From: an uncultured beta proteobacterium
Lineage (GTDB): Bacteria; Pseudomonadota; Gammaproteobacteria; Burkholderiales; Burkholderiaceae_C
Direction of reading: 5' to 3'
Assembly: GCA_903906695.1 (NCBI GenBank)
Contig: CAIVLG010000270.1
Span: 1-56,760 of the forward strand
DNA: 56,760 nt
Below, in pieces: positions 1 through 9,211 of the stretch. Within the stretch, counting starts at the first letter, position 1, and the number at the start of each line of letters is the position of its first letter. The notes beneath the pieces were generated by a model. That model saw only the letters and a program-made list of their open reading frames with translations, searched no databases and was not told the origin of the DNA. The translations under genes and the position numbers were made by a program.

Positions 1-999
1 AAACAGGATTCAGCGCCCACTCCTGACGCGAGCCGTGCAGCAACCCAAAGCGCAACAGCTGATTCTGCCGACATCCCTGGTTGGGAGCGGAAGACGCTGG
101 AAAAACTGGTGTTCGCAGCGCTGACCGAGCAGCGCCAGGCGCGTCGCTGGCGCAATTTTGTGCGACTCGCCTGGCTGCTATTCCTGGCCGTGGTCGCCTG
201 GCTGGTGATCAGCCGCAATGGCCCGCCGACCGATAGCAGCACGCCGCACACGGCGATGGTGGAAATCAAGGGCGAAATTGCTGCGGGTGCCGAAGCCAGC
301 GCCGACTTGATAGTGGCCGCCCTTCGCAGTGCCTTTGAAGACGCGGGCTCGCAGGCCGTCGTCATGCTGATCAATTCGCCAGGTGGCAGCCCGGTGCAGG
401 CCGGCATCATCAATGACGAGATCAAGCGTCTCAAGGCCAAACACAACAAGCCGATCTACGCTGTGGTTGAAGAGTCGTGTGCCTCGGCCGCCTATTACAT
501 TGCGGCCGCCGCCGACAAGATATTTGTTGACAAGGCCAGCATCGTGGGCAGCATAGGTGTGTTGATGGATGGCTTTGGCTTTACCGGCTTGATGGACAAA
601 CTCGGGGTCGAGCGCCGTCTTATGACCGCCGGCGAGAACAAGGGTTTTCTTGACCCATTCAGCCCTCAAACCGAAAGGCAAAGGGTTTTTGCGCAGACCA
701 TGCTGGACCAGATTCACAAACAGTTCATCGAGGTCGTCAAAGCCGGTCGTGGCAAGCGGCTCAAGGAAACCAAGGAAACCTTTAGCGGCCTGTTCTGGAC
801 CGGTCAGCAGGCGATCGAGATGGGATTGGCCGATCAGCTTGGCAGTCTTGACTTTGTGGCGCGCGAAGTGGTCAAGGCGGAAGAAGTTGTCGACTACACG
901 CGCCGGGAAAATGTGGCAGAGCGGCTGGTCAAGCGTTTTGGCGCCGCCATCGGCGCAGGCGCGGTGCACGCGATTGCATCGATACCGGTGTTGCGCTGA
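1..999 (+). CDS. sppA: Signal peptide peptidase SppA, S49 family (5' end outside window)
   Basis: Membrane-bound serine protease that degrades cleaved signal peptides. The frame is open from base 1 with no stop until 997-999, so the true start lies upstream of the window; the GTG at 109 is internal, because the preceding residues (GWERKTLEKL) look like normal SppA N-terminal sequence. One membrane segment follows (about bases 160-220). The S49 landmarks are visible: NSPGGSPVQAG, the nucleophile region ESCASAAYYIAAAADKI with the serine after CA, and the probable general-base lysine in GENKGFLDPFSP. This is the short, single-domain form of the family. It converges on the methyltransferase gene with only 21 bases between the stop codons and no obvious terminator. 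Confidence 0.93.
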   Translation, partial: KQDSAPTPDASRAATQSATADSADIPGWERKTLEKLVFAALTEQRQARRWRNFVRLAWLLFLAVVAWLVISRNGPPTDSSTPHTAMVEIKGEIAAGAEASADLIVAALRSAFEDAGSQAVVMLINSPGGSPVQAGIINDEIKRLKAKHNKPIYAVVEESCASAAYYIAAAADKIFVDKASIVGSIGVLMDGFGFTGLMDKLGVERRLMTAGENKGFLDPFSPQTERQRVFAQTMLDQIHKQFIEVVKAGRGKRLKETKETFSGLFWTGQQAIEMGLADQLGSLDFVAREVVKAEEVVDYTRRENVAERLVKRFGAAIGAGAVHAIASIPVLR

Positions 1000-1020
1000 G
1001 CGCTTCGGCGGTCCGGGAAT

Positions 1021-1815
1021 TCAGCGTCCCAGGGCGAACACTGCCGGCGTCGAGTTATCAAGCGGAAAAGTCTTCTTACGCCAGTTCTTGATGCTGTCGC
1101 TGCAACAGACACTTCGGTCCAGGGTTATGCCGCTGCAGACTGCGAGACGGGTGTTGTGCTGCAGGGCATGCAGCAAGGTTTGCAACATCGCTGCGTTGCG
1201 GTAGGGAGTTTCGATGAACAACTGGGTTTGCCCGCTTTTCAGCGCGAGCGATTCGAGTTCCCTGACGCGCTCGGCACGCTCTGCCGAGTCTTGCGGCAGG
1301 TAGCCGGCAAAAGCAAAGTTTTGGCCATTGAGCCCGCTGGCGGCCAGCGCCAGCATCAGTGAGATCGGACCGACCAGCGGAATCACTTCAATTCCCAAAT
1401 CGTGGGCTGCCCGTACCACTGATGAACCAGGATCGGCTACGGCCGGCATGCCTGCTTCGCTGACCAGGCCGAGATCGCTTCCAGCGAGTGCTGGACCCAT
1501 CAGGTGGTGGGCATCGAAATTGCCGCTGTGATCGCCCTTCTTGTGCACCTGACGCGGCAGTTCCTGAATCTGCAAAGCCTGCAGCGGGCTGTCCAAGGGG
1601 ATGATCTGATTCACGCGTTTCAGGTAGGCGCGCGTTGATTTCGCGTTCTCGCAAATCCAGTACTGCAAGCTTGCGGCGAGCTCCAAGGTGCCCAAGGGCA
1701 TCGTCTGCCGCAAATCCACTTCCTGCTCGCAGCCAAAATCAAGTGGCGCCGGGACCAGGTAAAGCTTGCCTACGGTGGCCGGTGCAGCCGTGGTCTGTGT
1801 CGCGCTCATTGTCAC
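1021..1815 (-). CDS. SAM-dependent methyltransferase, tetrapyrrole methylase (RsmI-like) family
   Basis: Putative methyltransferase of the tetrapyrrole-methylase/RsmI superfamily. The protein has the family's central block, SEAGMPAVADPGSSVVRAA followed by LGIEVIPLVGP and SGLNGQNFAFAGYLP, around residues 115-185; these match SAM-binding loops of RsmI-type 16S rRNA 2'-O-methyltransferases. The N-terminal part differs from canonical RsmI (KLYLVPAPLDFGC in place of the usual start), so this is a paralogous branch and its substrate is not shown by the sequence. The start is either GTG at 1815, which overlaps the maf stop as GTGA, or ATG at 1809. The overlap implies translation coupled to maf in a two-gene minus-strand operon. 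Confidence 0.82.
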   Translation of the reverse strand: MTMSATQTTAAPATVGKLYLVPAPLDFGCEQEVDLRQTMPLGTLELAASLQYWICENAKSTRAYLKRVNQIIPLDSPLQALQIQELPRQVHKKGDHSGNFDAHHLMGPALAGSDLGLVSEAGMPAVADPGSSVVRAAHDLGIEVIPLVGPISLMLALAASGLNGQNFAFAGYLPQDSAERAERVRELESLALKSGQTQLFIETPYRNAAMLQTLLHALQHNTRLAVCSGITLDRSVCCSDSIKNWRKKTFPLDNSTPAVFALGR

Positions 1816-2405
1816 AATATCTTGACGCCGGCGGCGCGAAGCATGCGGCAGGTGCGGATCAGCGGCAAACCGACCAGCGCGGTTGGGTCGTCGTTCTCGA
1901 TCGACTCCAGCAGGGCGATGCCAAGCCCCTCGCTCTTGGCGCTGCCGGCGCAGTCATAAGGGGTTTCCGCCTGGAGGTAGGCCTCAATTTCTGCATCTGT
2001 GAGATCACGGAACCGAACTTTGACCGGGGCAAAATCCAGTTGCGCAAAGCCGGTATCTAGGCAGACCACGGCGACCGCCGTCTGAAAGGTCACGGTCTTG
2101 CCACGCATCTGCTGCAACTGGGCGATGGCGCGGCTGTGGTTGCCAGGTTTTCCAAGGGCATGGCCATCAAGATCGGCCACCTGGTCGGAGCCGATCACCA
2201 CGCAGTCCGGGAATTGTGCGGCCACGGCCTGCGCTTTGGCCATCGCCAATCGGCAGGCCAGTTGCCTCGGTGTCTCGGACCGCTGCGGTGTCTCATCAAC
2301 CTCCGGCGCGATCACCTCAAACGCGACGCGCAGGCGTTCCAGCATTTCACGGCGGTACTGCGAAGTGGAGCCCAGGATGAGTTTTCGATGAACCGGTTCG
2401 GACAT
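1812..2405 (-). CDS. maf: Maf-family nucleotide pyrophosphatase, YceF type
   Basis: House-cleaning nucleoside triphosphate pyrophosphatase. Family landmarks are LILGSTSQYRREML at the N-terminus, VVIGSDQVADLDG near residue 70, and PYDCAGSAKSEGLGIAL followed by DDPTALVGLPL toward the C-terminus. The CAGSxKSEGLG form is typical of the YceF branch, which hydrolyses 7-methyl-GTP, as opposed to the dTTP/UTP-specific YhdE branch. Length (197 aa) is normal. It is divergent from yceD, whose ATG candidates (2404 or 2431) lie at or just beyond its own start, so the two genes share a very short promoter region. In other betaproteobacteria maf also sits beside yceD-rpmF. Confidence 0.92.
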   Translation of the reverse strand: MSEPVHRKLILGSTSQYRREMLERLRVAFEVIAPEVDETPQRSETPRQLACRLAMAKAQAVAAQFPDCVVIGSDQVADLDGHALGKPGNHSRAIAQLQQMRGKTVTFQTAVAVVCLDTGFAQLDFAPVKVRFRDLTDAEIEAYLQAETPYDCAGSAKSEGLGIALLESIENDDPTALVGLPLIRTCRMLRAAGVKIL

Positions 2406-2430
2406 GCCCTCATTCTCTTACACTGTTGGC

Positions 2431-2979
2431 ATGAAACAAAAGGCGACCCCCGATAATCTGGACATCAAGGCCCTGGCACAGTCATCAGGCACGGTTGCTG
2501 GACACAATCCGCTGTCGGAATTTGGGCGTCTGATCCGCGAAACACAAGGCCTGGGCGCTGAAAAAAAACTGAATTGGTCGGTCCGTGGCGAACTTCGGAC
2601 CGATGCGCTGGGCACGCAGCAGGTCTGCTTGCATTTGGATGTCGATGTTGGCCTGCCACTGACCTGCCAGCGCTGCATGACGCCGGCCGAAATCGCGGTG
2701 GTCGTGCACCGCTCCTTCCGATTTGTCGACAACGAGGAGACTGCCGAGGCCCAAGACCCAGAGTCAGAGGACGATTTGCTCGTTCTGAGTGCTGATTTCA
2801 GTCTGACCGAGCTGATCCAGGACGAGGTTTTGATGGAGTTGCCGCTGATTCCGAAACACGAGGTGTGTCCAGTCAAGGTCAAACTGGCTGCGGTAGATAA
2901 GGGGTTTGGTGCGGCTGCCGAGGAACAAGGGCAGCCTTTTGCGCTGTTGGCCCAACTCAAAAACGGCAACTCAGGCTAA
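2431..2979 (+). CDS. yceD: YceD/DUF177 family protein
   Basis: DUF177 (YceD) protein, linked in bacteria and plastids to 23S rRNA accumulation and normally encoded just before rpmF, as here. The diagnostic segments are LPLTCQRCMTPAEIAV, with a CxxC pair, near residues 75-90, and LIQDEVLMELPLIPKHEVC near 130-150. An ATG at 2404 would add nine residues (MPSFSYTVG); I prefer ATG 2431 because it gives the usual N-terminus and leaves room for a promoter between it and divergent maf, but no clear Shine-Dalgarno sequence decides this. The C-terminus ends 115 bases before rpmF, and a separate promoter lies between them. Confidence 0.88.
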   Translation: MKQKATPDNLDIKALAQSSGTVAGHNPLSEFGRLIRETQGLGAEKKLNWSVRGELRTDALGTQQVCLHLDVDVGLPLTCQRCMTPAEIAVVVHRSFRFVDNEETAEAQDPESEDDLLVLSADFSLTELIQDEVLMELPLIPKHEVCPVKVKLAAVDKGFGAAAEEQGQPFALLAQLKNGNSG

Positions 2980-2989
2980 AGCGGCGACT

Positions 2990-3004
2990 TGCCATATAAT
3001 GGCA
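2990..3004 (+). promoter_or_regulatory. Promoter -10 box of rpmF-fab cluster inside a perfect palindrome
   Basis: A perfect TATAAT occurs at 2995-3000. It lies inside a perfect inverted repeat, TGCCAT-ATA-ATGGCA (2990-3004), centred on the -10 box. No good -35 hexamer is found at 16-18 bases upstream (around 2971-2978), which suggests that an activator or repressor matters here. Transcription would start near 3007 and give an 88-base leader before rpmF. The promoter call is inference; the palindrome and hexamer are directly visible. Confidence 0.6.
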
Positions 3005-3094
3005 GGCTGAGCGCGAGCCCTAGGTGCCGCGTTTTCCACCAACCCCGGGGTGTTGCCAGCGTCGCAGGCAGCACACATAGATTAGGAGCGGATT

Positions 3095-3277
3095 ATGGCC
3101 GTCCAACAGAACAAAAAGTCACCGTCCAAGCGCGGTATGCATCGTTCCCACAATGCGCTGGTCGTGCCAGGTATTGCAGTTGAGGCGACCACGGGCGAGA
3201 CCCATTTGCGCCACCACGTGAGTCCGACTGGCTTCTATCGGGGCCGCAAAGTCGTCAAGACGAAGTCTGAAGCCTGA
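3095..3277 (+). CDS. rpmF: 50S ribosomal protein L32
   Basis: Small basic ribosomal protein of the large subunit. The 60-residue sequence begins [19 protein letters not shown] and continues [14 protein letters not shown], the standard proteobacterial L32 pattern without zinc-binding cysteines. A good ribosome-binding site (TAGGAGCG) lies 5 bases before ATG 3095. It is the first gene after the 2995 promoter and precedes plsX, the usual rpmF-plsX-fab arrangement that links ribosome and membrane-lipid production. A hairpin follows it at 3293-3329. Confidence 0.97.
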   Translation: MAVQQNKKSPSKRGMHRSHNALVVPGIAVEATTGETHLRHHVSPTGFYRGRKVVKTKSEA

Positions 3278-3292
3278 TTTACACATCAAGCA

Positions 3293-3335
3293 AAGGCCCG
3301 AAGCTACCGTGTTTGTAGCGTCGGGCCTTGTCTTT
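3293..3335 (+). terminator. Hairpin between rpmF and plsX (partial terminator or processing site)
   Basis: Arms AAGGCCCGA (3293-3301) and TCGGGCCTT (3321-3329) pair perfectly. One mismatch is followed by a further five-pair stem, GCTAC/GTAGC, around the loop 3308-3314. A T-rich but not pure T run (TCTTTT) follows. It probably reduces read-through from highly expressed rpmF into plsX rather than stopping it fully. Confidence 0.65.
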
Positions 3336-3383
3336 TGTGACATCGGGTAAACGCATCCACCTGCCTGCTTGCACTGATCGGTC

Positions 3384-4433
3384 ATGACCACCGTCGCTGT
3401 CGATTGCATGGGGGGCGATCACGGTCTGGCTGTAACGATTCCTGCTTGCCGAAATTTTCTCGACAAACATCCCGATGCACACCTGATCCTGGTTGGCTTG
3501 CCAGGTAGCCTGGCAACTTTTTCGCACGCACGAGCCAGGGTCGTCGCCGCCGCCGAGGTGGTCGGCATGGAAGATTCGCTTGAAGTGGCGCTGCGGCGCA
3601 AGAAAGACTCGTCTATGCGGGTGGCGATTCAGCAAGTCAAGGATGGTCTGGCGCAAGCCGCCGTGTCAGCCGGCAATACCGCTGCATTGATGGCAATTTC
3701 GCGCTATTTACTCAAGACGCTCGACGGCATTGACCGTCCGGCCATCGCGGGGCAAATTCCGAATGCCAAAGGTCAGGCCACGACGGTGCTGGACATGGGG
3801 GCCAACGTGGACTGTTCAGCCGAGCACCTGCTGCAATTTGCCATTATGGGTTCCGCATTGGTGTCTGTCCTGAGCGGCATCGACAATCCAACGGTGGGTC
3901 TGCTCAATATTGGTGAGGAGTCGATCAAAGGCAACGAAGTCATCAAGGCGGCAGGCGAGTTGTTGCGTGCTGCGTCCAAAGCGGGTGATTTCAACTTCTA
4001 TGGCAATGTCGAAGGAAACGATATTTTCAAGGGCACTTCCGACATCGTTGTCTGCGATGGCTTTGTCGGCAACGTGGCCCTGAAAGCCAGCGAAGGATTG
4101 GCAACCATGATCGTCGATTTTCTGAAAATGGAATTTTCGCGCAATGTCCTCACCAAGATTGCGGCCGTTGTTGCCTACCCCGTCATCGCTGCGCTCAAGA
4201 AGCGTATGGATCATCGGCGATACAACGGGGGTGCCTTGTTGGGCTTGCGCGGCCTTGTATTCAAGAGTCACGGTTCTGCCGACGAATTGGCTTTCGAGTA
4301 CGCGCTGGCAAGGGCCTACGATGCAGCCAGACATCAGTTGCTCGATCGCGTTCAAATCAGAATTGCGCACGTTGCGCCACTGATTGTTGCTGGTTCATCT
4401 TCCAAGCCAGTCGATACTCAGAGCCGGACTTAG
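3384..4433 (+). CDS. plsX: Phosphate acyltransferase PlsX
   Basis: Makes acyl-phosphate from acyl-ACP, the first step of the PlsX/PlsY route to phosphatidic acid; a soluble, membrane-associated enzyme. The N-terminus [12 protein letters not shown] and the block [20 protein letters not shown] are family signatures, as are [18 protein letters not shown] and [19 protein letters not shown] in the centre and [19 protein letters not shown] in the C-terminal half. At 349 aa it is of normal length, with a slightly extended hydrophilic tail. The gene lies 2 bases before fabH, so the two are almost certainly co-translated. Confidence 0.96.
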   Translation: MTTVAVDCMGGDHGLAVTIPACRNFLDKHPDAHLILVGLPGSLATFSHARARVVAAAEVVGMEDSLEVALRRKKDSSMRVAIQQVKDGLAQAAVSAGNTAALMAISRYLLKTLDGIDRPAIAGQIPNAKGQATTVLDMGANVDCSAEHLLQFAIMGSALVSVLSGIDNPTVGLLNIGEESIKGNEVIKAAGELLRAASKAGDFNFYGNVEGNDIFKGTSDIVVCDGFVGNVALKASEGLATMIVDFLKMEFSRNVLTKIAAVVAYPVIAALKKRMDHRRYNGGALLGLRGLVFKSHGSADELAFEYALARAYDAARHQLLDRVQIRIAHVAPLIVAGSSSKPVDTQSRT

Positions 4434-4435
4434 TT

Positions 4436-5413
4436 ATGAAACTATATTCGCGCATTACCGGCACCGGCAGCTATCTGCCGCCGCGTCGAATCAGCAACGC
4501 CGATCTGGTCGCCCAACTCGCTGTTAATGGAGTAGAGAGTTCCGATCACTGGATTGTGGAAAGAACTGGCATCCGGGCCCGCCATTTTGCCGAGCCACAG
4601 GTTTGCAGCAGTGATTTGGCTCTGGAGGCAGCTCGGCTGGCTTTGCAGTCAGCCAAGGTTCAGCCCACAGACATCGATCTGATCATCATTGCCACTTCAA
4701 CGCCCGACATGGTATTTCCTTCGACCGCATGCATTCTGCAGAACAAGCTCGGCGCGCATGGTTGCCCTGCTTTCGATGTGCAGGCAGTTTGTAGCGGTTT
4801 TATTTACGCGCTTTCAATCGCCGATGCGATGATCAAGACCGGTGCCGCCAAGAGGGCTTTGGTGGTTGGCGCGGAGGTATTTTCACGGCTTCTCGATTTC
4901 AAGGATCGCACAACATGTGTTCTGTTCGGTGATGGCGCCGGTGCCGTGGTGCTGGAAGCGTCAGGCAAGCCCGGAATTCTGGCCAGTGACCTGCACGCCG
5001 ACGGCAAGCACGCCGGCATATTGTGCGTGCCAGGTCAGATATCGGGTGGCAAAGTGATCGGTGATCCTGTGTTGAAGATGGACGGCAGGGCGGTTTTCAA
5101 GCTGGCGGTGGGCGTGCTCGATGCGGCCGCCCGCACCGCCCTGGAGAAGGCCGGCAAGACTGCATCCGATATCGACTGGCTGATCCCGCATCAGGCCAAT
5201 AGACGGATCATGCAAAGCGCTGCCAGCAAGCTGGGGATCTCGATGGACAAAGTGATTGTTACAGTTGACCAACACGGCAATACATCGGCGGCATCAATTC
5301 CGCTGGCGCTGGACACGGCGGTCCGCAGCGGCCAACTCAAAGTTGGCGAACTGCTGATGCTCGAAGGGGTGGGCGGCGGTTTCACCTGGGGCGCGGTGCT
5401 ATTGCAGTTGTAA
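4436..5413 (+). CDS. fabH: 3-oxoacyl-ACP synthase III (FabH)
   Basis: Condenses acetyl-CoA with malonyl-ACP to start fatty acid synthesis. The complete Cys-His-Asn triad is present: C119 in [13 protein letters not shown]252 in [10 protein letters not shown] and N282 in [14 protein letters not shown]. The C-terminal glycine-rich [13 protein letters not shown] is also typical. The gene follows plsX by 2 bases and precedes fabD by 21 bases. Length (325 aa) is normal for the family. Confidence 0.97.
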   Translation: MKLYSRITGTGSYLPPRRISNADLVAQLAVNGVESSDHWIVERTGIRARHFAEPQVCSSDLALEAARLALQSAKVQPTDIDLIIIATSTPDMVFPSTACILQNKLGAHGCPAFDVQAVCSGFIYALSIADAMIKTGAAKRALVVGAEVFSRLLDFKDRTTCVLFGDGAGAVVLEASGKPGILASDLHADGKHAGILCVPGQISGGKVIGDPVLKMDGRAVFKLAVGVLDAAARTALEKAGKTASDIDWLIPHQANRRIMQSAASKLGISMDKVIVTVDQHGNTSAASIPLALDTAVRSGQLKVGELLMLEGVGGGFTWGAVLLQL

Positions 5414-5434
5414 CTAGTAGGACATAAAGACAAC

Positions 5435-6400
5435 ATGAAGCCTTTTGCTTTTGTTTTTCCGGGTCAGGGCTCCCAGTCCGTGGGCATGCTCGATGCTTGG
5501 GGCGATCATCCTGTGGTGCTTGAAGTGCTGAAGGAAGCTTCCGATGCCCTGGGCGAAGACATAGGAAAACTTATCCACAATGGGCCAAAGGAAACGCTCG
5601 CCCTGACGACCAATACGCAGCCTGTTATGTTGGTGGCTGCACTGGCAGCTCATAGGGTTTGGATGTCAGAGACCGGTGCGGCACCGACTGCGGTGGCGGG
5701 GCACTCCTTGGGTGAGTACTCGGCATTGGTCGCTGCCGGCGTGCTGACGCTCAGCCAGGCCGCCCCGCTGGTTCGTCTGCGGGCGCAGGCGATGCAGGAG
5801 GCAGTTCCTGTCGGTGTCGGTGCGATGGCAGCCATTATGGGCATGGAGGCTGCCAAAGTGGTCGCTGGATGCGTCGCCGTGACAGCTCAATTTGGAGACG
5901 GGTCGGTTGAGGTGGTTGAAGCTGTGAACTTCAACGATCCGACGCAAACCGTTATTGCCGGGAGCAAGGCAGCGGTTGAAACAGCTTGTCATGAACTGAA
6001 GGCGGCCGGCGCCAAGCGTGCTCTGGTGTTGCCTGTATCGGCTCCGTTTCATTCCAGCTTGATGAAGCCGGCGGCAGAAAAGCTCAAAAACAGGCTAATG
6101 TCCCTGACACTTGCAGCGCCGGAAATCCCTTTGGTGAACAACGTTGATGTTGCGGTCGAGGTCGAGGCAGATCGCATTCGCGACGCCTTGTACCGTCAAG
6201 CCTTCGGGCCGGTGCGTTGGGTCGAGTGTGTGCGGGCCCTCAAGGCGCGGGGCTTGACTCTGGTGGTCGAGTGTGGGCCGGGCAGAGTTCTGACGGGGCT
6301 GGTCAAGCGCATTGACCCCGAACTGAGCGCCCTGGCATTGCTGGATCCGACCTCTCTGGCGGACGTAAAGAACGAACTGGTGGGGGCGAATCATGGGTGA
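5435..6400 (+). CDS. fabD: Malonyl-CoA:ACP transacylase (FabD)
   Basis: Transfers malonyl groups from CoA to ACP. The N-terminal FVFPGQGSQSVGM, the nucleophile elbow AVAGHSLGEYSAL (S91) and the catalytic histidine H206 in VSAPFHSSLM are all in place, giving a complete Ser-His dyad. The N-terminus MKPFAFVFPGQG is standard. Its stop overlaps the fabG start by 8 bases, so the two are translationally coupled. Length (321 aa) is as expected. Confidence 0.97.
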   Translation: MKPFAFVFPGQGSQSVGMLDAWGDHPVVLEVLKEASDALGEDIGKLIHNGPKETLALTTNTQPVMLVAALAAHRVWMSETGAAPTAVAGHSLGEYSALVAAGVLTLSQAAPLVRLRAQAMQEAVPVGVGAMAAIMGMEAAKVVAGCVAVTAQFGDGSVEVVEAVNFNDPTQTVIAGSKAAVETACHELKAAGAKRALVLPVSAPFHSSLMKPAAEKLKNRLMSLTLAAPEIPLVNNVDVAVEVEADRIRDALYRQAFGPVRWVECVRALKARGLTLVVECGPGRVLTGLVKRIDPELSALALLDPTSLADVKNELVGANHG

Positions 6401-7139
6401 GGACGGGCTTAGGGGACAGCTGGCGCTGGTGACCGGAGCGTCACGTGGCATTGGAGCAGCGATTGCGCTGGAACTCGCGCAACGAGGCCTCAAGGTAGTA
6501 GGGACTGCCACCAGCGCCGGGGGCGCTGCAAATATCGCGCAGGCTCTTAGCGACTTTCCAGGCTGCGCCGGCGAGACGCTGGACGTCAACGACGCACCTG
6601 CAGTCGAAGCGCTGATCGCTCGCATTGTCAAGGAACATGGTGGATTGCAGGTGTTGGTCAATAACGCTGGCATCACCCGTGACAATCTGGCCATGCGGAT
6701 GAAGGACGAGGAGTGGGATGCGGTGTTGGATACCGATCTAAAGGCCGTTTTCAGGACCAGTCGAGCGGTGCTTCGAACCATGATGAAGCAGCGCTATGGC
6801 CGCATCATCAATATCACCTCGGTCGTTGGTGCCCTGGGCAATCCGGGGCAGATCAACTATGCCGCCGCCAAGGCCGGTGTGGCGGGTATGACGCGGGCCT
6901 TGGCGCGTGAGGTCGGGTCACGCAATATCACCGTCAATTGCGTGGCGCCGGGTTTCATTGAAACCGATATGACTGCGGGCTTGCCGCAAGACCAGCAAAA
7001 AGCGCTGTTCAATCAAATTCCGCTGGGATGTTTTGGCAAGCCTTCGGACGTCGCCCACGCGGTCGCGTATCTGGCTTCGCCAGGGGCGAACTATGTCACC
7101 GGACAGGAACTGCAAGTCAATGGCGGGATGTTGATGTAG
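6393..7139 (+). CDS. fabG: 3-oxoacyl-ACP reductase (FabG)
   Basis: NADPH-dependent short-chain dehydrogenase that reduces 3-oxoacyl-ACP in each elongation round. The cofactor loop TGASRGIG (residues 14-21), NNAG, catalytic S143 in NITSVVGALG and the Y156-x3-K160 pair in NYAAAKAG are complete. The C-terminal YVTGQELQVNGGMLM is typical FabG. It overlaps fabD by 8 bases. A second, much longer FabG is encoded at 50739-52148, so this gene supplies the housekeeping enzyme. Confidence 0.97.
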   Translation: MGEDGLRGQLALVTGASRGIGAAIALELAQRGLKVVGTATSAGGAANIAQALSDFPGCAGETLDVNDAPAVEALIARIVKEHGGLQVLVNNAGITRDNLAMRMKDEEWDAVLDTDLKAVFRTSRAVLRTMMKQRYGRIINITSVVGALGNPGQINYAAAKAGVAGMTRALAREVGSRNITVNCVAPGFIETDMTAGLPQDQQKALFNQIPLGCFGKPSDVAHAVAYLASPGANYVTGQELQVNGGMLM

Positions 7140-7146
7140 ACCGCTT

Positions 7147-7468
<322 letters not shown>

Positions 7469-7477
7469 TTCAGTTTC

Positions 7478-8725
7478 ATGTCCCGTCGTCGCGTTGTCGT
7501 AACAGGATTGGGCTGTGTCAGTCCCGTGGGGAACACAGTCGCCCAGGCATGGGCCAATGTGCTGGCCGGCAAGTCCGGCATTGAACTCATTACGAAGTTT
7601 GACGCGTCAAGCTTTGCCTGCAAGATAGCGGGTGAGGTCAGGGACTTTCAGGTGGAGTCGTACATCGGAAGCAAGGAAGCGCGCACGATGGACACCTTCA
7701 TCCATTTTGGCATTGCAGCGGCCAGTCAGGCGGTTGCCGATGCCGATCTGCCAACACTCGAGGCCCTGCCAGACGAGTTGTCGACCCGAATTGGTTGTTT
7801 GATGGGGTCAGGCATCGGAGGTTTGCCGATGATTGAGAGCGTGCACGCCGATTTCCTGCAGCGCGGTGCGCGTCGCATTTCACCTTTCTTTGTGCCGGCC
7901 ACGATCGTCAACATGCTGGCCGGTCAGGTGGCCATACACTTTGGTTTCAAGGGGCCCAATCTGGCCATTGTTTCTGCCTGCACGACCGGATTGCACTGCA
8001 TTGGCGAAGCGGGCCGTATGATCGAATACGGTGACGCTGATGTGATGCTGGCGGGCGGCTCCGAGGCAACCGTTTCCCCTTTGGGTATCGGAGGCTTTGC
8101 CGCGATGCGGGCCCTGAGCACGCGCAACGATGATCCGCATACGGCGTCGCGTCCTTGGGACAGGGATCGCGATGGTTTTGTGCTTGGTGAAGGGGCCGGG
8201 GTCATGGTGCTTGAGGAGTATGAGCATGCGAAGTCGCGCGGCGCCAGGATCTACGCGGAACTGGCGGGTTTTGGCATGAGCGGGGACGCTGGCCATATGA
8301 CGGCGCCCAATCTCGATGGCCCGCGTCGCGCGATGGTCGGTGCATTGCGCAATGCCGGCGTGAACGTGGATCAGGTCGATTATTTGAACGCGCATGGGAC
8401 CTCGACGCCACTGGGTGATCTGAACGAATCCAATGCCATCAAGGCGGCTCTGGGAGATCAGGCAAAGAAGGTCGTGGTCAATTCCACCAAGTCCATGACC
8501 GGGCATTTGTTGGGCGGTGCTGGCGGCATCGAATCTGTATTTACGGTACTGGCACTGCATCACCAGAAAAGTCCGCCCACCATCAACATCTTTAACCAGG
8601 ATCCGGAGTGTGATCTTGACTACTGCGCCAACGTCGCGCGCGACATGAAGATTGACGTGGCTCTGAAGAACAACTTTGGCTTTGGCGGTACCAATGGCTC
8701 GCTTGTGTTCAAGCGCGCGCCCTGA
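7478..8725 (+). CDS. fabF: 3-oxoacyl-ACP synthase II (FabF)
   Basis: Elongating ketosynthase of fatty acid synthesis. The Cys-His-His triad is complete: C168 in SACTTGLHCIGEA, H306 in NAHGTSTPLGD and H343 in SMTGHLLGGAGG. The N-terminus RRRVVVTGLGCVSPVG and the C-terminus NNFGFGGTNGSLVFK are standard. Length is 415 aa. It starts 9 bases after acpP and is followed 12 bases later by a small membrane-protein gene, so transcription may continue into the rpoE group. Confidence 0.97.
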   Translation: MSRRRVVVTGLGCVSPVGNTVAQAWANVLAGKSGIELITKFDASSFACKIAGEVRDFQVESYIGSKEARTMDTFIHFGIAAASQAVADADLPTLEALPDELSTRIGCLMGSGIGGLPMIESVHADFLQRGARRISPFFVPATIVNMLAGQVAIHFGFKGPNLAIVSACTTGLHCIGEAGRMIEYGDADVMLAGGSEATVSPLGIGGFAAMRALSTRNDDPHTASRPWDRDRDGFVLGEGAGVMVLEEYEHAKSRGARIYAELAGFGMSGDAGHMTAPNLDGPRRAMVGALRNAGVNVDQVDYLNAHGTSTPLGDLNESNAIKAALGDQAKKVVVNSTKSMTGHLLGGAGGIESVFTVLALHHQKSPPTINIFNQDPECDLDYCANVARDMKIDVALKNNFGFGGTNGSLVFKRAP

Positions 8726-8737
8726 AGTTCCGCCAGC

Positions 8738-9211
8738 ATGCACAGCGCCCCAGCGGTTTCTTATCCGGTGGGGCGTTCGCGCCTTTACGGGGGCTTGCTG
8801 GTATTGACCAGCCTTACCAGTTTGCTTGCCGGCCTGCTCTGGCGCTACCAGGCCCATCCGCCCGCATGGCAGCAAGGATTCTTTGCGCTGATCCTGTTCG
8901 TAACTGGGTTAGCCGCGTTTCAGGATTGGCGTCGGTCAGCCTGCGGCAGTTTGAAATGGGACGGGCAGGGCTGGAGTCTGCTGCTGCCGGGCGCAACGTT
9001 TGATGGATCGCTGAGTGCCCGTCTTGATTTGCAGCGCAGTCTCTTACTGTGCCTTCGCAGTGCTGGAGGCAGACGTCACTGGATGTGGCTGGAATGCCGA
9101 AGCGATGCACCGATCTGGAGTGCACTGCGCCGGGCGGTTTTTGCGGGCAACAGCGCCGACTGCGTTGATCAGGCAGGTGTTATCGATCAGCGAGTCCAGG
9201 TGAAGTCTTGA
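8738..9211 (+). CDS. Small two-helix membrane protein between fabF and rpoE (YgfX-like layout)
   Basis: Function not recognised with certainty. The 157-residue protein has two hydrophobic segments, about residues 17-35 (GGLLVLTSLTSLLAGLLW) and 47-62 (FFALILFVTGLAAF). A tryptophan-rich soluble tail follows with LKWDGQGWSLLLPG, RSLLLCLRS, WMWLECRS and PIWSALRRAVF. This layout resembles the YgfX/CptA group of small inner-membrane proteins, but the similarity is in pattern only. Its stop overlaps the rpoE start (TTGA), so it is translated with the sigma factor. Its position between fabF and rpoE is one I recall from related Burkholderiales. Codon usage looks like that of its neighbours. Confidence 0.75.
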   Translation: MHSAPAVSYPVGRSRLYGGLLVLTSLTSLLAGLLWRYQAHPPAWQQGFFALILFVTGLAAFQDWRRSACGSLKWDGQGWSLLLPGATFDGSLSARLDLQRSLLLCLRSAGGRRHWMWLECRSDAPIWSALRRAVFAGNSADCVDQAGVIDQRVQVKS

